From Nitrospinia bacterium (lineage in GTDB: Bacteria; Nitrospinota; Nitrospinia; Nitrospinales; JAJDAT01), in the NCBI GenBank assembly GCA_029261715.1, contig JAJDAT010000016.1, positions 186,001 through 250,000 on the forward strand: a stretch of DNA of 64,000 bases. Reading direction: 5' to 3'. The translations under genes were made by a program, and so were the position numbers. Under the pieces are notes generated by a model. That model saw nothing but the letters and a program-made list of their open reading frames with translations, was not told the origin of the DNA and ran no database searches. Positions 1-9,791 of this stretch are shown piece after piece. Position 1 is the stretch's first letter, and every line of letters begins with the position of its first letter.

Positions 1-555
1 AAACTTCGTCCATGTTAAATATGTTTGATCCAATCCATACCCTGCAACGCCAAAATTTAACACTTCAAAGTTTTTTCCCGTTATTGCTCCAAACTCTTCG
101 TTTAGTTTTTTTTCCAAAAGTTGACCGGCTGTTTTATCAAAATCGACTTCTCTCGCCGCAATCATAGAATCCCCCAAAAGAGCTATCCGTACAGTGTTTT
201 TCTCTCTTTGAATTTTTCTTTCAAAATCCCTAAACCCCTGAGAGTTTATTTTAACTTGCGGACTAAACTCGCGAGCATACCAGTGTTGACCGGTATGCGT
301 GTGTTCTGAGCTGGGCAAAAACTTCCATCCCAATAACGAATCTGGAACTAAAACTAAGTTTATATATGAAGGATTCAAATAACCATAAACTTGGCCTCCA
401 ATTTCAACCACAACTCCTAAACTAATTAAACACAATAAACTAGCCAGGAAAATAAAAACTGCTTTCAGCCTAAAATAAAAAAATAAAAAAATTATGTAGG
501 AAAATAAACCAACGGCAAGTAACGACAAAATAAAGTATGGGAAGGTAATATTCAT
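1..555 (-). CDS. SGNH/GDSL-type hydrolase, C-terminus beyond the window
   Basis: An ATG at 555 opens a frame that stays open to the window edge (185 codons), so the C-terminal part is missing. It begins with two hydrophobic segments (about residues 5-27 and 30-50). A periplasmic-looking domain follows with the order NSQGFRD, then RIALLGDSM, which carries the block I nucleophile Ser, then LNFGVAGYGLDQ, which is typical of block II. Membrane-anchored SGNH proteins of this layout usually deacylate or modify extracellular polysaccharides. The substrate cannot be told here. The catalytic Asp-His block lies outside the window. It reads in the same direction as the next two genes. Confidence 0.8.
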   Translation of the reverse strand, partial: MNITFPYFILSLLAVGLFSYIIFLFFYFRLKAVFIFLASLLCLISLGVVVEIGGQVYGYLNPSYINLVLVPDSLLGWKFLPSSEHTHTGQHWYAREFSPQVKINSQGFRDFERKIQREKNTVRIALLGDSMIAAREVDFDKTAGQLLEKKLNEEFGAITGKNFEVLNFGVAGYGLDQTYLTWTKF

Positions 556-571
556 TATCAGGTATCTAAAA

Positions 572-2965
572 TCAAAATTCTACGATTGTGACACCATCGC
601 CACCTTCTTCTCGCTCCCCAGGAATAACCCGTTTTCCAATTCCGCAACTTTGAAGATAATCGCGAACGAATCTTTTAATTTTCCCCATGCCATGTCCGTG
701 ATTGATTTTCACTCGATCCACATTATTTAATAGGGCTTGATCTATAAAAGATTCTAATGCAGTCTTGGCTTCTTCAACTCGCATTCCATGTAGGTTGCAG
801 GAAAATTGTGGGTTCGAATTAGTTTCTGCATGTATGGTAAATTTTACTTCTTGGTTATTCGCTTTGTTTTGTCTATTTCTTTCTCTTGGATGTCCTTTAA
901 TTTTTTTTGCATCCACAAGAGAATCTAAATTACCTATACGAATTCGCAGTTTATTTTTACTTTTCGGATCTTCTAATAAATATCCCTTTGTTCCATATTC
1001 GCTAAGAATCACAGGGTCGCCTTCTCTAAGCTCTGCCGCTGGAACGTTCCATTGTGAAAAATCAGCTAGGTTAGCGTTTCGCATGGATTTATCTACAAAG
1101 TGGATTTTATTCTCGGCTCGCTTGATTGAACCTGTGCTTTTAGATTTTTTAGCGTGGTCAACAATTTGCCGAATTTCTCGTTTAGATTCTTGAACCGTTT
1201 TTTTCAACCGTTTAGCTTTTTCTTTTTCAAATTCTTTTTCTTTTTCAGACAACCTTTCCGCTGCATCTTCACTTTCTTTTCTCAGTTCTCGGGCTTTATA
1301 AAGGTCAGCCTGAATTCGGTCCTTATCCTTTTCTAAATTCAACTTTTGCCTATGTAACGACTCCAAAAGTGATGCGGCGCGGTTATCGTTCAAATCGTAG
1401 ATTTCTCGGGCGCGACGTATAACATTAGAATCCAGCCCTAGCCTTTCAGCCGTTTCTAAAGCCGCGCTCCTTCCTGGAGCGCCCAGTATAAGTTTGAAAG
1501 TTGGTCTCGATTGATCTTCATTAAACTCCATACAAGCGTTTACAAAACCTTTTTCAGTTTGGGCTATCGTTTTTAAAGCAAGATAATGGGTTGACACAAA
1601 AGTGGATATTCCCCTTTCGTTTAACTCTCGCAAAATTGCTTCAGCTAAGGCTGCTCCCTGTGCAGGGTCTGTTGCAACACCTAATTCGTCTAGTAAAACC
1701 AGCGAACCAGCAGGAGAATAATCTAAAATATGAATCATTTTTTTTAAATGCGCCGAAAATGTAGATAAGCTCTCCGCAATATTTTGATCGTCCCCTATAT
1801 CTGCATAGATTTTCGGGAAAAACGGTATTTCTGAATTTTCGTCTACTGGTAATAATAAACCAGCTCGCGCCATTAAAGACATAGAGCCAATGGTTTTCAA
1901 AACAACCGTTTTACCGCCAGTGTTCGGTCCAGAAATAACGACAGTAGACGTTCCTATTTCAGTCACAATATCGTTTGCCACAACAAATTGGCCATTTAGT
2001 AATAATTCTGGATTTCTCGCCTGTTTAAGCCTTATTTTTCCATCTTTTGAAAATTTGAAAATTCGAGCTTCCATCTTTTTAGCCAATCTTACTTTGGCGT
2101 TTATTAAATCAAAAGCGCATAAAATTGAAAGATTTGATTTGAGAATCTCAGCATATTGAAGAACCGTTTTAGCAAGTTGTCTTAAGATCCGAACTTTTTC
2201 TCTTTCAACTTCGATGCGTTTTATTTTTAATTGATTATTGAGGGGAACTATTTTTGACGGCTCCAAAAATAGAGTTACTCCACTACCAGAAGTATCGTGA
2301 ACAACTCCTTCAATTTTAGATTTAAATTCTGCACGAATAGGAAAAACAATGCGCCCTTCCCTCTCAGTGACATAAGAGTCTTGTAAACAGTCTTTAACCT
2401 TTGGCTGGGAAAGTAATCTTTCAACTACTATATCTAATTCGTCTTTAGAGTTTTTGACAGCTTTTGAAGCTTGTTTTAACTGTGGAGTTGCAGTCTCTTT
2501 AATTTCTCCCTCATCGTCAATACAACTAAATAAAGCTTCGAACAAATCTGGTATAGAATCTAATTCGATGGCGCGATTTAATAAATTAGGCGCATTATCG
2601 ACTTTTTTAAAAAACGAATCGATCGTCCGTATCAAGCGTAAGAAGTTTAAAATTTCTAATCCTTCAAACGCTTCTAAAGTTCCAGTTTTAGGTAATCCTT
2701 TTAGAATCTTTTCAAGGTCTTCAAAATGAGCTAAAGGAATCCGCGTGTTGGACTCCTCTAATCGTAAAGCCTCTCCAGTTTCTTCTAAAGAAACTTCAGC
2801 CGAAGAAAGTTCATTTTCAGGAAGAAAAGAACGGCAGCGGTTTTGCGTCGCGGGTGAATAAACCTGTTCAGACAAAGCTTGTTGAATTTGTTCCCATCCT
2901 AATATAGTCATGGATCGGGAAAGAAAAGTATCTACTGACGTCTTTTTAGAGTTCATTGATTCCAT
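572..2965 (-). CDS. mutS2: Endonuclease MutS2 (Smr-domain MutS paralogue)
   Basis: MutS2 binds branched DNA (or, in some bacteria, collided ribosomes) and lacks the mismatch-recognition domain of MutS. At 797 aa it has the usual length. Walker A (GPNTGGKT) lies near residue 347, Walker B (LVLLDELG) near 424, a long charged coiled coil follows at about 520-640, and a C-terminal Smr domain is present. The Smr motifs are LHGMR near 725, where the usual preceding Asp is Asn, and HGHGMG near 756. The start overlaps the upstream lipoprotein gene by 13 bases. Met4 at 2956 is an equally possible start. The family call is firm; whether this copy acts on recombination or on ribosomes is not visible. 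Confidence 0.95.
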   Translation of the reverse strand: MESMNSKKTSVDTFLSRSMTILGWEQIQQALSEQVYSPATQNRCRSFLPENELSSAEVSLEETGEALRLEESNTRIPLAHFEDLEKILKGLPKTGTLEAFEGLEILNFLRLIRTIDSFFKKVDNAPNLLNRAIELDSIPDLFEALFSCIDDEGEIKETATPQLKQASKAVKNSKDELDIVVERLLSQPKVKDCLQDSYVTEREGRIVFPIRAEFKSKIEGVVHDTSGSGVTLFLEPSKIVPLNNQLKIKRIEVEREKVRILRQLAKTVLQYAEILKSNLSILCAFDLINAKVRLAKKMEARIFKFSKDGKIRLKQARNPELLLNGQFVVANDIVTEIGTSTVVISGPNTGGKTVVLKTIGSMSLMARAGLLLPVDENSEIPFFPKIYADIGDDQNIAESLSTFSAHLKKMIHILDYSPAGSLVLLDELGVATDPAQGAALAEAILRELNERGISTFVSTHYLALKTIAQTEKGFVNACMEFNEDQSRPTFKLILGAPGRSAALETAERLGLDSNVIRRAREIYDLNDNRAASLLESLHRQKLNLEKDKDRIQADLYKARELRKESEDAAERLSEKEKEFEKEKAKRLKKTVQESKREIRQIVDHAKKSKSTGSIKRAENKIHFVDKSMRNANLADFSQWNVPAAELREGDPVILSEYGTKGYLLEDPKSKNKLRIRIGNLDSLVDAKKIKGHPRERNRQNKANNQEVKFTIHAETNSNPQFSCNLHGMRVEEAKTALESFIDQALLNNVDRVKINHGHGMGKIKRFVRDYLQSCGIGKRVIPGEREEGGDGVTIVEF

Positions 2966-4314
2966 GCAATTTGGGTAGTCGGCTTTAAGCTAATTGGTAA
3001 CACAGCGTCAAACATTAAATCTGGGTCGCGCCGCCTTTTATAACTCCTTAAAAGAACTCCTAAATCTTTTTTTACCAAGCCATTAAAACCAACCGTCGAT
3101 TCACCTGGAGTTAACTCTTTACCTTTATCGATAATTTGGCGATTTAAGACAGTAACCGATTTTGAAAAGTCGATCATTTCCGAGTTTAAATATATCTCGT
3201 AATCAATCAAATTTTTACCCATAACTTCAATTCGATTTTCAGTTTTCAGCGTTGCAAATAAAGTAGCTACCTTTCCATCTTGGATGTTCAGATTCTCCTT
3301 TTCTGGGCCTGGGATCTGTAGAGCCGCCATTTTTTTTCCTTTAGAAATTCGAGCCCAGAAGATGGGACCTAAATGGTTTCCTTCTCTCGTCATGCGAATA
3401 GTACGAGGAGTTAAAATTCTTTCTTGAACGCTTAACCAAGCCGCCATAGGAGCTATTTCAGCATCTGGTAAAAAGTGACCGCCATGAGCCATTCCCGACT
3501 CCTGGTGTTCGCGAAAAATTACTGGATATTTCATATCCGATAAGATTCTATTCACTCTACGTAAATAAGTAACAGGGAATATAGGGTCTTTAGCTCCATG
3601 AATCATATAAACAGGCGTGTTATTTAGATTAACTAAAAAAGTCATAAGCCGCTCGGTAATACCTCCCGCGATAGGAACAATCCCAGCAAAGTAATCTGGA
3701 TAATTCATTCCTATCATAAAAGCTCCGACCGCCCCATTAGAAAGCCCGGATAAGAATATTCTATTTTGGTCTACGGGATATTTCTCTTGTGTTTCTTGTA
3801 CCAACCTTAAAACAATTTCTTCCGCAGTCTTAGTCCACCATGCACCTATTGGATAAGTAGGACAAACAACAATAAACTTTTCGCTCAATCTCTTAACCCA
3901 CTTTTCTACCGTTCCGTCTCCTGAGCCTCCCATGCCATGTAGCACTACAATCAATGGAAGTCGTTTTTCAGGCTCCAAACTAGTGGGGGCAAATAAAGCA
4001 TAAGAATACGTTTTGCCTCGATGTTTTAATTTTAATCCTTTATGTAATCCACTTAGCCCCTCAGATCCAATAGAACGATTTTTTAGGGCCGCTCGCACTG
4101 ACTCGTGAGAAACCTTTTTCTCCTTTAGACGATTTAAAATATGATCTTCTACTTCTTGATCTGGAGCTATCAAAAACGCTTCAATATCGCCAGAAAAATC
4201 ATAGGTTTCGACTGATGGCGCTAATACATTATCTTCATTTTTCTTGGACGATGGGTTCCCCGCACAGGCAGCAGTGAAAATTATTATTGTAAATAGTCCG
4301 ATAATTTTTTTCAT
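2953..4314 (-). CDS. Alpha/beta-hydrolase lipoprotein (esterase/depolymerase type)
   Basis: The open frame begins at 4371, but the ATG at 4314 is preferred because it puts a lipoprotein signal at the N-terminus: MKK, a hydrophobic core, then the lipobox TAAC. The product is 453 aa and should be membrane-anchored in the periplasm or outer membrane. The hydrolase core shows an oxyanion region LHGMGGSG, the nucleophile elbow GLSNG (Ser near 188), an acid in HGAKDP (near 241) and a His in HGGHF (near 279). This pattern fits the poly-hydroxyalkanoate depolymerase/phospholipase-like esterase families. A C-terminal region of about 130 residues looks like an added beta domain. The substrate is unknown. 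It overlaps mutS2 by 13 bases and is probably co-transcribed with it. Confidence 0.8.
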   Translation of the reverse strand: MKKIIGLFTIIIFTAACAGNPSSKKNEDNVLAPSVETYDFSGDIEAFLIAPDQEVEDHILNRLKEKKVSHESVRAALKNRSIGSEGLSGLHKGLKLKHRGKTYSYALFAPTSLEPEKRLPLIVVLHGMGGSGDGTVEKWVKRLSEKFIVVCPTYPIGAWWTKTAEEIVLRLVQETQEKYPVDQNRIFLSGLSNGAVGAFMIGMNYPDYFAGIVPIAGGITERLMTFLVNLNNTPVYMIHGAKDPIFPVTYLRRVNRILSDMKYPVIFREHQESGMAHGGHFLPDAEIAPMAAWLSVQERILTPRTIRMTREGNHLGPIFWARISKGKKMAALQIPGPEKENLNIQDGKVATLFATLKTENRIEVMGKNLIDYEIYLNSEMIDFSKSVTVLNRQIIDKGKELTPGESTVGFNGLVKKDLGVLLRSYKRRRDPDLMFDAVLPISLKPTTQIAWNQ

Positions 4315-4657
4315 AACAATAGATTTTAAAAAGATTATTACGAGGACAATTAAATATCTGACATTAAGCAATCAAAACATATCGATGTAAAACTTTATTT
4401 CTGTATGATATGTCTAGACTGACGCCATCCATTTAAGTCTCTGGTTAATAATTTAAGACAATTGACCTGGTAGGGAGGGGGAACCTTCCTGGCGCTTCAG
4501 TCCGTTTGATTTATTAAATTGTAATATGATTTGCCTCGATATAAAATAGCCAAAGATTGATTTTAAACCCCTAGATGGTTCTTATTTCACCAAGAATCAA
4601 ATTGAACTTTAAATTCTTGTCCCTTTCATGGGTTATCCCCCCACCCAAGAGTTCTAA
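4315..4657. other. Intergenic stretch between divergent genes
   Basis: About 340 bases separate the esterase lipoprotein from the SprT-like gene, which is transcribed away from it. I see no convincing ORF, RNA or strong hairpin. Promoters for both genes should lie here. A short imperfect GGGAGG/CCTTCC pairing near 4473 is not strong enough to name. Confidence 0.5.
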
Positions 4658-5365
4658 ATGTCTCCATTTGAAACTTTAAAATTAGGAAAAATAGAGTACT
4701 CCTCAAGAAAGAGAGCTCTATTCCAATGCAAAAAAGATGGTTTTGCCTTTTTAGGCCAAGCTAAACTTTGTCCAATGGAAAAAGGGATTATAGTCGAATT
4801 ATTTAATGAAAGTTTTTGGGAACGGTTCAAAAATAAAGAAGAAGTTGTAACACTGCTAGAAGAAAAACTACTCCAGCTATTAAAGACATCCGATCAAATA
4901 CCTTCCAATGAGTATGAAAAAATAACCGCCATATGGGAAAACCAGAAGCGTCCAAACACAGAAGTTAATAAAACAACCTACAATGAAAGCCTGGAAAAAG
5001 ATTTAACGAGTCTTTTTAATGGACTCAACAAAGAATATTTTGCAGATAAAATCGAAGCTCAAATCGAATGGGGAAAAGGCTATCGTAGCGGGGCTCGTCG
5101 GTCATTCCGGTTTGGGTCATACGATATAAAAAAGAAACGCATACGAATTAACCCCGCTTTAAGAAAAGAGTTCGTTCCACACTATGTATTGGAATTAACA
5201 GTTTTTCACGAAATGTGCCACCAATTCGTCCCTCCTATTAGAAACAACGGTAAATGGCGCGTTCACCATCCTGGGTTTAAAAAAAAGGAGCGCGAATATC
5301 GGTTTTATAGAGAAGCTTTACTCTGGGAAAAGCAGCATTGGAAAGAGTTGATAGGGGCAAATTAA
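4658..5365 (+). CDS. SprT-like zinc metalloprotease
   Basis: The 235-aa protein has an N-terminal region of about 100 residues that I do not recognise. It is followed by a SprT-like domain: FNGLNKEYF near the domain start, the zinc motif HEMCH at 184-188, and a third His in HHPGFK near 203. The order HExxH, then a short loop, then H-x-x-F is that of SprT/Spartan-type domains. Known relatives are zinc metalloproteins, and in eukaryotes they cleave DNA-protein crosslinks. The bacterial role is largely unknown. There is no signal peptide, so it is cytoplasmic. The gene stands alone. Confidence 0.8.
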   Translation: MSPFETLKLGKIEYSSRKRALFQCKKDGFAFLGQAKLCPMEKGIIVELFNESFWERFKNKEEVVTLLEEKLLQLLKTSDQIPSNEYEKITAIWENQKRPNTEVNKTTYNESLEKDLTSLFNGLNKEYFADKIEAQIEWGKGYRSGARRSFRFGSYDIKKKRIRINPALRKEFVPHYVLELTVFHEMCHQFVPPIRNNGKWRVHHPGFKKKEREYRFYREALLWEKQHWKELIGAN

Positions 5366-5462
5366 CCTACTTGGAAAAAGTTGAGTGATCAAGTTCCCTA
5401 TGCTATTCTCAAACCTTACTCCTTACGAAATAAAAATATCATCTAATTAGGATTTACGCCGT

Positions 5463-6653
5463 TTGTCAATAAGCATACCCACAACAAATAATTGCATTAT
5501 TAAGAAATTCTTTATCTTTATTAGTTTTGCCGTTTCCATATCTCTTATAAGTTGCTCAGGCTCCAAAGAACCAAGACAACTGCCAAAAATGTTCTACCCT
5601 GCCGCAGTTTTGGAAACGGGTAAAGAACCTTCTTATATTATCACTGAAGATTTTTCAGGGGATGGAAACCTAGATCTAATTTCAACGAATAGTGGCGATG
5701 ATACGTTGTCTTACTTCAAAGGAAAAGGAGACGGGACTTTTGACGATCAGATTATACTTAGAACTGGCGATAATCCCATTTGCGTTGGCGCCGCTGATTT
5801 TAATGGAGATAAGTTACCCGATTTAGCAGTTTTAAACTATGGCGACCAAAATATCCATATTTATTTAAATACTGGAGGCGGTAGTTTTAAAAATACTGGC
5901 AAATTTCTGAGTCCTGGGAAAATCCCTATCAATTTAATAACTGCAGACGTGAATGATGACGGTTTTTTCGATATTGTAGTAACGATGCGCTACCACAAAA
6001 TAGTTATTATATTAGGACTGGGGAAAGGACATTTTGCTGAACCGAAGCCTTATCCCGTAAAAGGACAACCCACCGGTTTAGTTACCGGAGATTATAACAA
6101 TGATGGATTCCCAGATATAGCCGCCGCTTTAGCTGGATCGGGAAACGTTGGGGTACAAATTTATTGGGGTAAAGGAAACAATCGTTTTGAAGGATCAGAT
6201 GTTTTTCGCGGAGGCGGTCAACCTCTGGCCATAGCCAATATTGAAGTGAATTCTGACGGGTTAATGGATCTTGTTACAGCCAGTAACTCAACTCATATAA
6301 TTGCAGTTTTTGAAAATCAGGGCAACCAAACTTTTAAAAGGTTAAAGCCATTCGCGTCTGGCGAGTTTCCAAAATTTATTATTGCAGCCGATTTTTCTGG
6401 AGACGGACTCGATGATATTGCCGTTTCAAACTCCACGTTTGACACAATTTCTATGGTACTTGGGCGAGGTGATGGCAGTTTTACCTATCCTCCTATTTAT
6501 CACCCTGTAAACGAATATCCTCAGGGAATGGCCATTGGTGATTTTAACAATGACGGTATGCTCGATCTAGCAACTACTTGTAGGGATAAAACGTTAGTCG
6601 ACGTTATGCTTAGAAGAAATATGCTCTATCCTACTGTTGCTGTTAAGAGTTAG
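5463..6653 (+). CDS. FG-GAP/VCBS seven-repeat lipoprotein
   Basis: No ATG precedes the signal sequence, so the start is the TTG at 5463, with AGGA about 10 bases upstream. The signal ends in the lipobox LISC, predicting a lipoprotein. The mature part is a run of seven repeats. Each carries a calcium-type loop of the form D-x-(N/S/D)-x-D-G, for example DFSGDGNLD, DFNGDKLPD, DVNDDGFFD, DYNNDGFPD, EVNSDGLMD, DFSGDGLDD and DFNNDGMLD. Seven repeats are what a closed seven-blade integrin-alpha-like propeller needs. The family usually mediates adhesion or surface binding; the ligand is unknown. Confidence 0.88.
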   Translation: MSISIPTTNNCIIKKFFIFISFAVSISLISCSGSKEPRQLPKMFYPAAVLETGKEPSYIITEDFSGDGNLDLISTNSGDDTLSYFKGKGDGTFDDQIILRTGDNPICVGAADFNGDKLPDLAVLNYGDQNIHIYLNTGGGSFKNTGKFLSPGKIPINLITADVNDDGFFDIVVTMRYHKIVIILGLGKGHFAEPKPYPVKGQPTGLVTGDYNNDGFPDIAAALAGSGNVGVQIYWGKGNNRFEGSDVFRGGGQPLAIANIEVNSDGLMDLVTASNSTHIIAVFENQGNQTFKRLKPFASGEFPKFIIAADFSGDGLDDIAVSNSTFDTISMVLGRGDGSFTYPPIYHPVNEYPQGMAIGDFNNDGMLDLATTCRDKTLVDVMLRRNMLYPTVAVKS

Positions 6654-6734
6654 TCATTCCCTAATTTATATCGCTAAAAAATTATTCCTAAATCAAAGCT
6701 TTAACTTTAGGTTTTCCTTTTGAAAAAGGAAACA

Positions 6735-8948
6735 ATGAAAGAACTCCCTTCCTCCTCAATCGCTCCTCAATCAAAACTACCGCTTGAATATGGAATATTC
6801 GCGGTAATCTTTATTTTCTTTTTTTTACTACTGACTCCTCTTGGACTTTTTAACGATTGGATACCCCCTTTAACTCAAAAAGGTTTTTATTCAATTACAG
6901 TAATAGATCAAGGAGACGACACAGGGTATTACTCTTTTATAAGATCAGCATTTTTTGATAACGACTTTGATTTTTTTAATGAAAGGAATTACGCCCATTC
7001 TCAAAAAATAATGCCCACTGGTTACGTGTTTAATAACTGGCAAATTGGCCAGGCCATTTTATATTTCCCATTTTTTTTGGTCGGCCATGCAGTCGCCAAA
7101 ATTTTAAACGGAGTTGGAATTGCAGTTTCTTTAGATGGATACAGCTTCCCATATTATATGGCCACCGCTTTGGCCGCTCATGTCTATATGTTTGCGGGAC
7201 TGTTAATTTTATTCAATCTACTAAAAAATCATTATTCAAAAACCGTAGCTTTCATTTCGATGTTAGGTGTTTGGTTAGGTTCTTCCTTAATCTACTATAC
7301 TTTTGTTCGCCAAAGAATGGCCCACGTTCCAGAATTTTTTAGCGCTGCACTTTTTTTAGTTGTCTGGATTAAGGACCGCAAATCTAACTTTTCTAACCCT
7401 CCCATATTAGCCGGAATTTTATTGGCCTTTTTATCGACTATTAGACTTACAAATGTAGCCTATATATTTATATATCTAATCGATTGGTTCCTACTTCATT
7501 ACAAAGCTAAAAGTTTCTTAAAAGAAAAAACTGAACACTTAAAATTTTTCCTAATGTTTTCTGGAATTTTTTTTCTCGGTTTTTTGCCTCAACTTTTCAT
7601 TTGGCAAAAAATTAATGGAGTTCCCTTCCCTAAACACATTACAGGAATGGCTAGCGATTCCATTGAGGGTTTCAACTTCCAAAAATACATTGATCGATTC
7701 GTTGATATATTTATAGGAGCAGACTGGGGAATAATATACTCCATGCCGCTTATGGTATTGGCTGTATATGGATTATTTTTTTTGAAAAGCTTTCTTTCCG
7801 ATTCAAAGCCGGGAATGGCTATTTTTTTTACTTTCCTTCTAACCATTAGCGTCGTTTTTCCCGCTCCAGACGCTTACGGAGAACGCTATTTATTTCCTGC
7901 CATTCCGTTATTAGTTTTTGGCCTCGCTAATGTTTTTGAAAAATGTTGGACTTCTAAAATGCTGCGGCCAATCTCCTTACTCTTTGCCTTAGCATGCGTT
8001 ATCGCTCAGTATTTAATGTTGATCCAATATAAAACCTCTCTAAAATATGACAGCCCAAAATTCTCTCTAATTGCTTTAGCGGAAACTCCTTCATTAATTT
8101 TCCAACGAACTGGAGAATTATTAAGATCAACCAACTTTGTGAAGCTGTTGAGCCTCAAAAACGGTTCACTCTACGAAAACAATATTGACTGTATTTTTAT
8201 GGTCGGTTTTCCTTTGATCCAAGTGATTTTACTTTGGATCTTATTACGGAGTTTTCAATTTTTTATTAAACAGCCTCTCTCCAAATTAGATACCAAGAAA
8301 TTAGTTGGAATAATTATTTTTGGGATCGTAACTTTATTAATTCTCATCCAAGCTTTGACACCATCAAAATCATATGACGAAATAGAAAAAAGAATGAGAT
8401 ATGCCAACTTCATGCAAAATGGAGATTTTGCGGCAAAAGCGGGAAACAGAGAATTAGCGCTGAACTTTTTTAGTAAATCTCAAAATTTATTTCCAGATCA
8501 ATTACGTCCTTACTATAAAAAAGGCAGGGTCTTAATTGCTTTTGGACAACTGGAGGAAGCTGAAGCGAATTTTAGAGAAGTTTTTAATAAAGATCCAGAT
8601 CACCCTGGAACTTTATTTTATCTAGGTAATCTCATGTTGGATAAAGGCGACTTTTATCAAGCCGAAGATTTTGCTTTAAAAGCGATTCGTATTTATCCAG
8701 AAAACTCTCTTTTCTTTGATTTCCTCGGGAGGGTTTATTTTAAAACTAACAGGTTTAATCTTGCCGAAACTAACTTTAAAAACGCTATTTCTTTAAAGCC
8801 CGACTCTTGGCAAGCTCATGGTAATTTAGGGATTCTCTACTATTTTGTTGAGAAATTAAACTTGGCAAAATTTCACCTTCAAAAATCGATAGAGTATGGA
8901 AATTTAAATTCCAGCGTTTCTGAATTGGCAAAAACGTTAAAAAATTAA
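6735..8948 (+). CDS. GT-C-like polytopic membrane protein with C-terminal TPRs
   Basis: The ATG at 6735 is chosen over the TTG at 6720 because AAGGA sits just upstream of it. Roughly the first 530 residues are a run of ten or more hydrophobic helices. The first periplasmic loop carries an acidic patch (DQGDDTGYY) and a GYVFNNWQIG motif, an arrangement like the loop-1 Asp of GT-C glycosyltransferases. The last 180 residues hold about four TPR units. The stop overlaps the convergent ABC gene by four bases. A full paralogue sits at 33431-35725 with the same motifs. Transfer of a lipid-linked sugar to a surface polymer is inferred from the fold alone. Confidence 0.75.
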   Translation: MKELPSSSIAPQSKLPLEYGIFAVIFIFFFLLLTPLGLFNDWIPPLTQKGFYSITVIDQGDDTGYYSFIRSAFFDNDFDFFNERNYAHSQKIMPTGYVFNNWQIGQAILYFPFFLVGHAVAKILNGVGIAVSLDGYSFPYYMATALAAHVYMFAGLLILFNLLKNHYSKTVAFISMLGVWLGSSLIYYTFVRQRMAHVPEFFSAALFLVVWIKDRKSNFSNPPILAGILLAFLSTIRLTNVAYIFIYLIDWFLLHYKAKSFLKEKTEHLKFFLMFSGIFFLGFLPQLFIWQKINGVPFPKHITGMASDSIEGFNFQKYIDRFVDIFIGADWGIIYSMPLMVLAVYGLFFLKSFLSDSKPGMAIFFTFLLTISVVFPAPDAYGERYLFPAIPLLVFGLANVFEKCWTSKMLRPISLLFALACVIAQYLMLIQYKTSLKYDSPKFSLIALAETPSLIFQRTGELLRSTNFVKLLSLKNGSLYENNIDCIFMVGFPLIQVILLWILLRSFQFFIKQPLSKLDTKKLVGIIIFGIVTLLILIQALTPSKSYDEIEKRMRYANFMQNGDFAAKAGNRELALNFFSKSQNLFPDQLRPYYKKGRVLIAFGQLEEAEANFREVFNKDPDHPGTLFYLGNLMLDKGDFYQAEDFALKAIRIYPENSLFFDFLGRVYFKTNRFNLAETNFKNAISLKPDSWQAHGNLGILYYFVEKLNLAKFHLQKSIEYGNLNSSVSELAKTLKN

Positions 8949-9763
8949 TCTACGGGTAGATATTTATTTTTTTTCGGAACGCTACAGCCTGTAATCCAAT
9001 ATCTACCAGAATCTTCTTTAAGGCTGATCTGACAATCCAAGGCGTCAGAAAGAATTTCTGGAGTTAGAGTTTCCTCCTTTTTTCCTTGCTTAAAAATATT
9101 CCCATCCTTCATGAAAAGAACATGTGTCATATCCGAAATAATTTCTTCTATATGGTGGGTAACATAGATCATTTGAGTTCCTAATTTTGCCGCTTGCTGA
9201 ACAGTCTGCAAAAATATTTCTTTTGAGGGAATATCTAAGCCCGAACAAGGTTCGTCTAAAATCAACAATTCCGGTTCATTAACCAAGGCACGCGCTAAAA
9301 GAACCCGGCGCGCTTCTCCATAGGACATGGAATGAAATCTTTTTTTTGACAGAGATGTGATATTTAAATAGTCCATCCACTCCATTGCGTTTCGCGTCTG
9401 TACATGGCCTGGTTTTTTGTATAAACCAACGCTAGAAAAAAAACCGGAAAGGGCAACTTCTAAGCCAGTGGCATTGCGGTGATAGTCGGCTTGATACTCT
9501 GCAGAAACCACTCCTATTTTTTTTCGAATTTCTAAAATAGGAACTAAATGACGTTGACCAAACCAAAAAACCGTTCCTCCATGAATAGGAATCAATTCAC
9601 CAAATACAAGACGAATGAAGGTCGACTTACCTGCCCCATTATTTCCAATAATTGCCCAGTTTTCGTTGGACCTCATTTTCCAAGAAATATTTGAAAGAAT
9701 TTGCGAACCTTGAAGACATGTTGAAGCGTTTTCAATTTCGACAATAAAAGAGTCTGTAGGCAT
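8945..9763 (-). CDS. ABC transporter ATP-binding protein (ModF/YlmA-like)
   Basis: This is a complete ABC ATPase of 272 aa: Walker A GNNGAGKST at 40-48, signature SYGEA at 147-151 in place of the usual LSGGQ, Walker B ELLILDEP at 165-172, and the switch His in VTHH. The SYGEARR-type signature and stand-alone setting are typical of the ModF/YlmA group of unpaired ATPases. No permease or binding protein lies nearby, so transport is not assured. The phosphatase gene upstream is 28 bases away on the same strand. Confidence 0.9.
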   Translation of the reverse strand: MPTDSFIVEIENASTCLQGSQILSNISWKMRSNENWAIIGNNGAGKSTFIRLVFGELIPIHGGTVFWFGQRHLVPILEIRKKIGVVSAEYQADYHRNATGLEVALSGFFSSVGLYKKPGHVQTRNAMEWMDYLNITSLSKKRFHSMSYGEARRVLLARALVNEPELLILDEPCSGLDIPSKEIFLQTVQQAAKLGTQMIYVTHHIEEIISDMTHVLFMKDGNIFKQGKKEETLTPEILSDALDCQISLKEDSGRYWITGCSVPKKNKYLPVD

Positions 9764-9791
9764 GGGTTCGTTTGATATAACGCTTAAAAAA

